Notes under the pieces: generated by a model | What the model was told of the DNA's origin: nothing | The model's input: only the letters and a program-made list of their open reading frames with translations | Database searches by the model: none | Made by a program: the position numbers and the translations under genes | Assembly (NCBI GenBank): GCA_902803305.1 | Contig: CADCPL010000279.1 | Span: 1 to 5,103 of the forward strand | DNA from: an uncultured Lachnospiraceae bacterium | Lineage (GTDB): Bacteria; Bacillota; Clostridia; Lachnospirales; Lachnospiraceae | DNA length: 5,103 bases | Direction: 5' to 3' | Shown here: piece by piece, positions 1-5,103 of the stretch | Position numbering within the stretch: position 1 is the first letter of the stretch | How the letters are laid out: the number at the start of each line of letters is the position of its first letter

Positions 1-48
1 AAGAAATATCGCAAATGAAATGAAAAAGCAGATAAGATAAAGCATTTA

Positions 49-1500
49 CTATCCCTTAAGTTTTGCTATCGCATTCCTGATACGTGCACAGGATTCCTCT
101 CTGCCCAGGACTTCCATCAGTTCCGTGGCTCCGCCCGGAGTCATCTGTTTTCCTGAAAGCGCTGTTCTGATAGGCCACATCACAAATCCGGTCTTGTATT
201 CATGTGCCGCTGCATATTCCGAGAGTTTGGCAAACAATGCATCATTTGAATAATCATCCGTGTCCTCAAGCATCGGAAGAACCTCTTCAAGAAGCTTCAG
301 GCTCGACTCGGTGTCTGTTTTCATCTTTTTATGAGTGTACATCGCTATATCATACTCGGGAACAGCTTCAAAGAAGTCAATGTGATCCTTTATATCGGGA
401 AATATCTCGATCCTTGTCTTGACCATGTTGGCGATCTTTACAAGATCGTAATCCTTTGTTATGACTTCCTTGATATACGGAAGTGCCATCTCATAAAACC
501 TGTCAAAATCCATTGCCTTGATATATTCACCGTTCATCCACTTCAGCTTTGTAAAGTCAAAGACAGCCGGTGATTTGCTCATCTTCGTGTAATCGAACTT
601 GGCTATGAGTTCGTCAAGGCTCATGATCTCGACATTATCCTCGGGAGACCATCCGAGAAGTGCCACAAAGTTTACTATAGCCTCAGAGACAAATCCCTGA
701 TCAAGAAGATCCTCATATGACGAGTGACCGCTCCTCTTTGAAAGCTTCTTATGCTCTTCATCTGTAATGAGCGGACAATGAACATAAACGGGTATCTCCC
801 ATCCGAATGCTTCATAGAGCCTGTTATACTTGGGTGTGGACGAAAGATATTCGTTACCTCTTACAACATGAGTGATGCCCATGAGATGATCATCTATAAC
901 ATTTGCAAAATTATATGTGGGAAAACCGTCCGATTTGATCAGTATCATGTCGTCAAGTTCGGCATTATCAACCGTTATGTCTCCGTATATCTCATCATGA
1001 AACGTTGTTGTTCCTTCTGTCGGATTGTTCTGTCTGATGACATAAGGCATTCCGGCATCAAGGTTTGCCTGTATCTCCTCCTTCGAAAGGTTAAGACAAT
1101 GCTTGTCATATACGTTGATCTCTTTACCGGCCACAACTCTTGAAAGACCTTCAAGTCTTTCCTTTGTACAAAAGCAGTAATATGCTTTTCCTTCATCGAC
1201 GAGCTGCTTTGCATACTTCAGATATATCCCGGATGCCTGGCGCTCACTTTGAACGTAAGGTCCGACACCACCGTCTTTATCGGGTCCTTCATCATGTACA
1301 AGACCTGTTTTCTCAAGCGTTCTATATATTATGTCAACCGCGCCGTCAACATATCTTTCCTGATCGGTATCTTCTATACGCAGCATGAACGTGCCGTTTT
1401 CATGCTTGGCGATAAGGTACGCATATAATGCGGTACGCAGATTTCCCACGTGCATTCTTCCCGTAGGACTCGGTGCAAATCTCGTTCTTACTTTACTCAT
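49..1500 (-). CDS. gltX: Glutamyl-tRNA synthetase (GluRS), class I
   Basis: This cytoplasmic enzyme activates glutamate with ATP and loads it onto tRNA-Glu. In many Firmicutes it also mischarges tRNA-Gln, which GatCAB then repairs; the sequence alone does not tell me whether this copy is discriminating. The 483-residue length is normal for a bacterial GluRS. The Rossmann-fold start FAPSPTG (residues 8-14) leads into the HIGH-type signature HVGN (17-20). The catalytic KLSKR loop is at 252-256. Cys109, Cys111 and Cys135 match the CxC...YDxxC zinc-knuckle region of the family, although the final His of the E. coli site is Asn137 here. The helical anticodon-binding part fills the C-terminal third. 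The ATG at 1500 is preceded by AAGGG at 8 nt spacing and opens with the usual residues before FAPSPTG. The gene is divergent from prs. It ends in TAG, and the 48 bp downstream show no convincing terminator hairpin. Confidence 0.97.
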   Translation of the reverse strand: MSKVRTRFAPSPTGRMHVGNLRTALYAYLIAKHENGTFMLRIEDTDQERYVDGAVDIIYRTLEKTGLVHDEGPDKDGGVGPYVQSERQASGIYLKYAKQLVDEGKAYYCFCTKERLEGLSRVVAGKEINVYDKHCLNLSKEEIQANLDAGMPYVIRQNNPTEGTTTFHDEIYGDITVDNAELDDMILIKSDGFPTYNFANVIDDHLMGITHVVRGNEYLSSTPKYNRLYEAFGWEIPVYVHCPLITDEEHKKLSKRSGHSSYEDLLDQGFVSEAIVNFVALLGWSPEDNVEIMSLDELIAKFDYTKMSKSPAVFDFTKLKWMNGEYIKAMDFDRFYEMALPYIKEVITKDYDLVKIANMVKTRIEIFPDIKDHIDFFEAVPEYDIAMYTHKKMKTDTESSLKLLEEVLPMLEDTDDYSNDALFAKLSEYAAAHEYKTGFVMWPIRTALSGKQMTPGGATELMEVLGREESCARIRNAIAKLKG

Positions 1501-1508
1501 TTGTTTAT

Positions 1509-1513
1509 CCCTT
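1509..1513 (-). promoter_or_regulatory. gltX ribosome binding site
   Basis: On the minus strand AAGGG lies 8 nt upstream of the gltX ATG. It is a moderate Shine-Dalgarno match that supports this start codon. Confidence 0.65.
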
Positions 1514-1520
1514 GCTTTCT

Positions 1521-1550
1521 TTGATTTTTAACCTTATGGAACATTATATA
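1521..1550 (+). promoter_or_regulatory. Possible prs promoter
   Basis: On the plus strand TTGATT (1521-1526) is separated by 18 bp from TATATA (1545-1550). Each hexamer matches the sigma-A consensus at four of six positions. Transcription would start near 1557, with a leader of about 88 nt. The element overlaps the gltX -10 on the other strand. A weaker alternative closer to the gene is an extended -10 (TG at 1593-1594, then TAAACT at 1596-1601), which has no recognisable -35. AT-rich sequence makes chance matches common, so this is tentative. Confidence 0.28.
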
Positions 1551-1571
1551 TTTTTTCAGAAAAAAATAACA
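1543..1571 (-). promoter_or_regulatory. Putative gltX promoter (consensus -10)
   Basis: On the minus strand a perfect TATAAT lies at 1548-1543. The -35 position, 17 bp upstream at 1571-1566, reads TGTTAT, a poor match to TTGACA. The spacer is A/T-rich, with T and A tracts that could aid promoter melting or bending. Transcription would start near 1536, giving a leader of about 35 nt. That is too short for a T-box, the common control element of Firmicute synthetase genes. The -10 is clearly seen; the promoter function is inferred. Confidence 0.5.
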
Positions 1572-1626
1572 GTAGAAAAATAGCGCGGATATTGATAAAC
1601 TAATGTCGCAATAAACGCAATTGATC

Positions 1627-1635
1627 AAAGGAAGG
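1627..1635 (+). promoter_or_regulatory. prs ribosome binding site
   Basis: AAAGGAAGG lies 9 nt upstream of the ATG at 1645. It is a good Shine-Dalgarno site and fixes the start of prs. Confidence 0.75.
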
Positions 1636-1644
1636 TAATATATA

Positions 1645-2850
1645 ATGGCTGAACATCTTTCCATTGAAGATATGCTTCCCGTGGCTCCGCTCGGTCTTGT
1701 TGTGCATGACAGCTGCAGAGAGCTTGGACAAGCCGTTGACAAGCGCCTTGTTGAATTCCGCAAACATCAGAATGCGAATCATCCCGATACAAGCGGATTT
1801 TTCGGATACCGCAAAGACTCTTACATCATAGACTGTGAATGGCCGAGGTTCGGTACCGGTGAAGGAAAGGCAATACTTCGGGATACCGCAAGAGGAATGG
1901 ATATATTCATCCTTGCCGATATTTGTAACCACAGTCTTTCATTTACGGTCAACGGATTTGTACACTATATGTCTCCCGATGACATATATATGGATGTCAA
2001 AAGGATAATAGCTGCTATCGGCGGAAAAGCACACCGTATAACGGTCGTCATGCCGTTCCTTTACGAGTCCCGTCAGCATAAGCGTTCGATGCGCGAATCC
2101 CTTGACTGTGCCATGGCGCTCGCGGAGCTTGCCGACATGGGTGTCAACGATGTCGTTACTTTTGATGCACACGATCCGAAAGTTCAGAATTCCATCCCGT
2201 TATGCGGATTCGATAATTTCACTCCGCCATATGAATTCGTCTCGGCTCTTATCCATTATGAGCGCGATCTTATCATCGACAAGGACCATCTTATAGTCAT
2301 AAGTCCCGACGAGGGCGCACTTGACCGCGCCGTATACTTTGCGGGCGTTCTCGGAGTAAACACCGGAATGTTCTACAAAAGACGTGACTATACAAAAGTC
2401 ATCAACGGCAAGAACCCTATAGTCGCTCACGAATTTCTCGGAGATAATATCGACGGAAAAGATGTCATAGTGATAGATGACATGATAAGTTCGGGCGGAA
2501 GCATGATGGATACGGCAAAACAGCTCAAGGCCATGAACGCAAAGCGCGTGTATGTTTGCTGTACATTCGGTCTGTTCACGGAAGGTATCGAATTGTTTGA
2601 CAAAGCATATGATGAGTGTGTGTTTGAAAAGATGATCGTTACCAATCTGTGCTATCACGATCCGGAGATAAAGAATCGCCCCTATTTCATCGAGGCAGAC
2701 ATGAGTGAGTTTCTCGCCAACGTTGTTGACTACATGAACCATGATATCGCAATGTCAAAGGTTCATACAAACACCGAAAAGATCCAGGAAGTGCTCAGGC
2801 GTTACAATAACAGACTCGGTATGGAGTTCCTGGGCGACGACAATGCTTAA
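1645..2850 (+). CDS. prs: Ribose-phosphate pyrophosphokinase (PRPP synthetase), long form
   Basis: The family transfers pyrophosphate from ATP to ribose 5-phosphate. The product, PRPP, feeds purine, pyrimidine, NAD, histidine and tryptophan synthesis in the cytoplasm. Two phosphoribosyltransferase-type domains are visible. Family landmarks, in order, are RG (83-84, in ARGMDIF), the ATP-region segment YESRQHKR (140-147, corresponding to the usual YxRQDRK), TFDAHDP (172-178, equivalent to the conserved T-x-D-x-H with His176), SPDEGALDRA, KRRD (245-248) and the ribose-5-phosphate/PRPP loop VIDDMISSGGS (276-286, acidic pair Asp278-Asp279). At 401 residues it is about 85 longer than the classical form of roughly 315, with an extended N-terminus and C-terminus, and several motifs are altered (SSGGS for the usual DTAGT). 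I believe this long form occurs in Clostridia, sometimes beside a classical Prs elsewhere in the genome; that is recollection. It stands alone on the plus strand, and its stop overlaps that of yraN. PRPP synthetase activity is inferred by homology. Confidence 0.9.
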   Translation: MAEHLSIEDMLPVAPLGLVVHDSCRELGQAVDKRLVEFRKHQNANHPDTSGFFGYRKDSYIIDCEWPRFGTGEGKAILRDTARGMDIFILADICNHSLSFTVNGFVHYMSPDDIYMDVKRIIAAIGGKAHRITVVMPFLYESRQHKRSMRESLDCAMALAELADMGVNDVVTFDAHDPKVQNSIPLCGFDNFTPPYEFVSALIHYERDLIIDKDHLIVISPDEGALDRAVYFAGVLGVNTGMFYKRRDYTKVINGKNPIVAHEFLGDNIDGKDVIVIDDMISSGGSMMDTAKQLKAMNAKRVYVCCTFGLFTEGIELFDKAYDECVFEKMIVTNLCYHDPEIKNRPYFIEADMSEFLANVVDYMNHDIAMSKVHTNTEKIQEVLRRYNNRLGMEFLGDDNA

Positions 2851-3203
2851 CCGTTATACATGAAAGCATTTTTGTACCACCTTATCTCTTCGCCTTCAAT
2901 TGCAACAACATCAAATCTTATACCGATGTCGGGCGGAAGTTTTTTCACAACTCTGTAGTAATCCGCCACTTTTGAAATCTTACGTGCTTTACGAATATCA
3001 ACAGCCTCCTCGGGATGACCTGCCGAGGAGGTTTTTCTGTACTTAACCTCAACAAATACAATATAGTCGCCGTCCCTTGCAACGATATCTATCTCACCGA
3101 ACCTGCTGCGAAAATTAAGATCCGTGACTCTGAGACCGCAGCCCGTAAGAAACTTTGCAGCTTCATCTTCTTTTTTTGTTCCGACGGTCCGTTTATTCAT
3201 CAT
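2847..3203 (-). CDS. yraN: YraN family protein (UPF0102), nuclease-like fold
   Basis: This 118-residue cytoplasmic protein has the usual length and motif order of the YraN/UPF0102 family, which has a restriction-endonuclease-like fold. Its role is poorly defined; a DNA-repair or Holliday-junction-type nuclease function has been suggested from structure. Visible motifs are Glu12 in the N-terminal helix, GEID (36-39), FVEVK (50-54), the G-x-P-E-E-A-V block (62-68) and RFDVVAI near the C-terminus. Asp39, Glu52 and Lys54 form the D...ExK constellation of this fold and are all intact. The ATG overlaps the stop of the FlhB-like gene in ATGA. A second in-frame Met follows directly, and no strong ribosome binding site is present, so translation is probably coupled to the gene before it. 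It is the last gene of the minus-strand operon visible here, and its stop overlaps that of prs. Confidence 0.92.
   Translation of the reverse strand: MMNKRTVGTKKEDEAAKFLTGCGLRVTDLNFRSRFGEIDIVARDGDYIVFVEVKYRKTSSAGHPEEAVDIRKARKISKVADYYRVVKKLPPDIGIRFDVVAIEGEEIRWYKNAFMYNG
3005..3036 (+). terminator. Intrinsic terminator for prs, embedded antisense in yraN
   Basis: CCTCCTCGG (3005-3013) and CCGAGGAGG (3023-3031) form a perfect 9-bp GC-rich stem around a 9-nt loop. TTTTT follows at 3032-3036. The T tract is only on the 3' side in the plus direction. In the minus direction the hairpin is followed by CTGTTGATA, so it should terminate plus-strand transcripts and let yraN mRNA pass. It lies about 155 bp after the prs stop and fully inside yraN codons 58-67. 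The geometry is seen directly; the activity is inferred. Confidence 0.75.
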
Positions 3204-3487
3204 TTTGCAAGTTTGCTTCGGATCTTCTCCATGTTATCGACAAATACAAGTATCTCCGCAACGACTTCATACAGTTCGGGCGGGATGTACTCGCCTATGT
3301 CAAGCTTTGACAGAGTGTTTGCCAGCTTTTCATCCTGATGTACGGGCACATCGTTTTCTTTTGCCTGTTCGATGATACGCTCGGCAAGCTTACCTCGCCC
3401 CGTTGCGACAATCTTCGGGGCCATATCCTCGGGGTTATACTCTATGGCCACCGCCTGTTTTATTTTTTTCTTATCTTCTTCAGCCAT
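3200..3487 (-). CDS. Stand-alone FlhB C-terminal-domain homologue (FlhB/EscU-like, YlqH type)
   Basis: This 95-residue soluble protein matches the cytoplasmic C-terminal domain of FlhB, the flagellar export gate component that switches substrates from hook to filament type. Aligning segments are AVAIEYNPEDMAPKIVATG (12-30), LAERIIEQAKENDVPVHQD (34-52), LANTLSKLDIGEYIPPELY (55-73) and the helix VVAEILVFV (75-83). It lacks the four membrane helices of FlhB. It also lacks the NPTH autocleavage motif: the sequence before AVAIEY is a short lysine-rich leader. It resembles B. subtilis YlqH (FhlB), which occupies a comparable locus. The ATG at 3487 lies one base after the stop of the FliK-like gene, with AAGGG 6 nt upstream, and its own stop overlaps the yraN start. 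Its role is unknown; it may bind the FliK-like partner or modulate flagellar export. Confidence 0.88.
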   Translation of the reverse strand: MAEEDKKKIKQAVAIEYNPEDMAPKIVATGRGKLAERIIEQAKENDVPVHQDEKLANTLSKLDIGEYIPPELYEVVAEILVFVDNMEKIRSKLAK

Positions 3488-3488
3488 A

Positions 3489-5103
3489 TCATGCCCTTAC
3501 ATCAAATCTCATCCTTGATACAACAACCGGTCCGCTTTGATGTGTTTCATCCTTGGTAAACTCATCCGTGATCGGAGTTATCGGCTCTCCCGGCGCTCTC
3601 TGCGATACTTTTGTACTCGTATTATAGCCTTTTGCCGTAAGCCTTTCCGTAAGCTCATCTATATGAGACTCGATAAAATCAAGGAGTTCTTCCGTCTGGA
3701 GATAGAAATTCGTGCCAACCTTTGTGTGATCCTGCATCGTGACGTATATGTCCATCGGTCCGAGATGCTCCATATCAAGATGCAGGAGCGCGGAATAATT
3801 TCCGTCACCGTTTGAAAGGTTCTTTTTGTTCGTATATACGTAGAGTTCACCGTTCGCGTCCTCTCCTGCCATTTTAAGAGGAAGCTGTACATAGCCGACA
3901 AATTCGTTGAGCTGGTTCATGAAATTGACATTGTCAGTCAGGGCTCCGGCGGATCTTGCCACTGCCGAATCACTTCTTCCGATGTTCTCCATAAGTTCGG
4001 TTATCTTCGCTGAAGTCTTCTGGATCCTGTCATACAGCTCATCAATCTTTCCGCTCTTTGATACGTCCTCGGGCTTTATCGACATCTGCGCCTTAACGGA
4101 ATCTTTCAGGAGTTTTGAAAAACCTTCCGATTTGATCAGTTCGCCAAGCTTCCCGGCAATGCTGTCTTTGCTTTCTTTGCCTGTTTGGCCCAAATGCTCT
4201 TTGAGCTGTCCGATATCGGTAAGCGCCTGATTCAGCATTTTACCTTCATCGCTTATCTCTCCCTGCTGCTCCGAGTATCCTGACATTTCAGCCTCGACAA
4301 CCCTTATATCATCCGGCGGATTTTGGGCCGCAAGCTCTTTGACCATTGTTATGACTTCCGAAGGATTGAGCGGTTCATGGATATCCGGGCTCTCTCCCGC
4401 AAGAATGAGGATATTTTGGATATCACTTGCGAGCGTATGCTGCTCCGCCGGTGTAAGCGACAGATTGGGATTTAAAAGATCCGTCACATCGGCATTCCGG
4501 CCGGATACCATCGCGTCGCTCTGACCGGAGATCACTGTGCTTTGTTCTGCTGCTGTACTATTCTCAGCCGGGATACCGGGCTGCCCGGCGACTGCCTCTT
4601 GTGTCTGTGTTGAGATAACCGTGCTTTGATCTGCCCCTGTATTGTTCTCTGCTATGATACCCGAATGCTCTGCAGTTGACTCTGTCTGACCGGAAACTGT
4701 CTCTGCATTTACTGCCGATTCCGCTGCCGCGATCTCGGTATCGGCTGCCGCCACGTCAACGTTCACCGCTTCCGGCGATATGACCTCAAGTGCTTCGGGA
4801 TCAATAATATTTATCACTTCATTAATTACTTCCGCAGCCGTCATATTACCGATCATCTGCGAACTGTTTCCTGATGAGACCAGGTCAAGAGCCTCGCTCA
4901 GAAGATCTGCCACGCCGCCTGCAACAGACTGAAGATCGTTCATTATCTGATGTTCAAAACTGCGATAGTTATCGAACTGTATAACGTTTGACTCGGTAAG
5001 CGGCATACCGAGCTTGGTCATCTGGACTATTGATTCAGGGGAAACATTCGAATGAGTCGATACGTTACGAAACATTTCTGCCAGGGCATTTCTGTTAACA
5101 GGC
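3489..5103 (-). CDS. FliK-like flagellar hook-length control protein, 5'-partial
   Basis: The C-terminal region matches the FliK/Flg_hook domain, which in flagella measures hook length and triggers the export switch by contacting FlhB. Numbering from the first Met in the window (codon at 5075), HLDMEHLGPMDIYV (from 432) corresponds to the family's L-x-P-x-x-LG-x-v-x-v core. It is followed by the helix LLDFIESHIDELTERLTAKGY. Before it come YVQLPLK (395-401) and ELYVYTNKK (410-418), which I recall from clostridial FliK-like proteins. Residues about 100-195 are low-complexity (Ala, Glu, Ser, Thr, Gln) with a degenerate repeat, as in the disordered ruler part of FliK. Residues about 270-380 look helical. 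I see no signal peptide or membrane segment. The frame stays open to the edge: nine further codons (PVNRNALAE) precede Met1, with no ATG, GTG or TTG start and no ribosome binding site before 5075, so the true start lies outside the window. Immediate downstream neighbours are the FlhB-like gene and yraN. Whether it acts in flagellar assembly or in a different process is unknown. Confidence 0.82.
   Translation of the reverse strand, partial: PVNRNALAEMFRNVSTHSNVSPESIVQMTKLGMPLTESNVIQFDNYRSFEHQIMNDLQSVAGGVADLLSEALDLVSSGNSSQMIGNMTAAEVINEVINIIDPEALEVISPEAVNVDVAAADTEIAAAESAVNAETVSGQTESTAEHSGIIAENNTGADQSTVISTQTQEAVAGQPGIPAENSTAAEQSTVISGQSDAMVSGRNADVTDLLNPNLSLTPAEQHTLASDIQNILILAGESPDIHEPLNPSEVITMVKELAAQNPPDDIRVVEAEMSGYSEQQGEISDEGKMLNQALTDIGQLKEHLGQTGKESKDSIAGKLGELIKSEGFSKLLKDSVKAQMSIKPEDVSKSGKIDELYDRIQKTSAKITELMENIGRSDSAVARSAGALTDNVNFMNQLNEFVGYVQLPLKMAGEDANGELYVYTNKKNLSNGDGNYSALLHLDMEHLGPMDIYVTMQDHTKVGTNFYLQTEELLDFIESHIDELTERLTAKGYNTSTKVSQRAPGEPITPITDEFTKDETHQSGPVVVSRMRFDVRA
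3494..3498 (-). promoter_or_regulatory. Ribosome binding site of the FlhB-like gene
   Basis: On the minus strand AAGGG lies 6 nt before the ATG at 3487, inside the last codons of the FliK-like gene. Its presence means the gene can be initiated on its own as well as by coupling. Confidence 0.6.
4500..4703 (-). repeat. Degenerate 28-codon (84-bp) in-frame tandem repeat
   Basis: Within the FliK-like gene, residues 125-150, 151-178 and 179-192 are about two and a half copies of one unit. Each copy begins (S)TV-x-S, and the two complete copies go on to GI-x-AEN-x-T-x-A-x-Q. At DNA level GTGCTTTG recurs at 4537 and 4621, exactly 84 bp apart. CTGACCGGA recurs at 4521 and 4685, about two units apart (164 bp), which shows a small length change in one unit. 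The period keeps the frame, so copy-number changes would alter protein length without breaking it. Confidence 0.7.

Noticed and set aside
1..48. Terminator downstream of gltX
   Set aside because: Only short A/T-rich direct repeats are present in these bases and no stem can be formed. The terminator, if any, lies beyond the left edge.
751..1143. 130-codon open frame on the plus strand opposite gltX
   Set aside because: It is antisense to conserved GluRS sequence. Its Cys- and Ile-rich translation is typical of a shadow frame, and no start signal supports it.
1501..1644. T-box riboswitch controlling gltX
   Set aside because: The whole divergent spacer is 144 bp and the likely leader is about 35 nt. 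I see no specifier stem, T-box sequence or leader terminator.
1636..1646. TATAAT at 1641-1646 as a promoter -10
   Set aside because: It overlaps the prs start codon, and the TTGATC upstream is only 14 bp away. It cannot drive prs and has no gene of its own.
1850..1857. Palindrome CGGTACCG within prs
   Set aside because: It is a single 8-bp palindrome within codons, with no partner site or regulatory context; chance is the simplest explanation.
2200..2742. 180-codon open frame on the minus strand opposite prs
   Set aside because: It lies wholly antisense to a well-supported prs gene, has no ribosome binding site I can see, and its translation looks like a shadow frame without family motifs.
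2784..2833. Inverted repeat CCAGGAA/TTCCTGG as a terminator for the yraN operon
   Set aside because: The stem is 7 bp with a 36-nt loop, and only a short T run follows in the minus direction. It is too weak to call; the end of the yraN transcript remains undefined.
4576..4588. CCGGG-CTG-CCCGG hairpin inside the FliK-like gene
   Set aside because: The stem is short and no T tract follows on either strand. It encodes the Gly-Gln-Pro-Gly part of the repeat unit and is explained by codon content.

Overview
The window looks like a piece of a core chromosome from a motile, low-to-mid GC Firmicute, most likely a member of the Clostridia close to Lachnospiraceae. This rests on three things: the protein sequences, AGGAGG-type ribosome binding sites, and a FliK-like protein followed by a stand-alone FlhB C-terminal domain and YraN, an arrangement typical of Firmicutes near rnhB/rbgA/lepB/rplS. 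The family-level assignment is an inference from remembered protein features, not a search result. I see no mobile element, CRISPR array, RNA gene or sign of recent transfer.

Layout. Bases 49-1500 (minus strand) encode glutamyl-tRNA synthetase (gltX). A 144-bp divergent intergenic region (1501-1644) carries the gltX promoter, a possible prs promoter and both ribosome binding sites. Bases 1645-2850 (plus strand) encode an unusually long ribose-phosphate pyrophosphokinase (prs). Converging on it is a tightly packed minus-strand operon read from right to left: a FliK-like flagellar hook-length-control-type protein (3489 to beyond the right edge, so its start is missing), a 95-residue soluble FlhB C-terminal-domain homologue (3200-3487), and the YraN/UPF0102 nuclease-fold protein (2847-3203). 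Spacing inside the operon is +1 nt and then a 4-nt overlap, which suggests translational coupling.

Two features of the convergent junction stand out. The prs and yraN stop codons share the palindrome TTAA, leaving no intergenic space. The best intrinsic terminator in the window, a 9-bp GC-rich perfect stem followed by five T, lies about 155 bp inside yraN on the antisense strand and is oriented to end prs transcription. It is written in codons 58-67 of yraN, including the family's conserved Gly-x-Pro-Glu-Glu stretch.

GltX supplies Glu-tRNA and Prs supplies PRPP for nucleotide, His and Trp synthesis. The FliK-like and FlhB-like proteins correspond to the two interacting partners of the flagellar export substrate-specificity switch, here as separate small proteins in a housekeeping neighbourhood. 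This pair is the part of the window whose function is least understood and the best candidate for an undescribed system.
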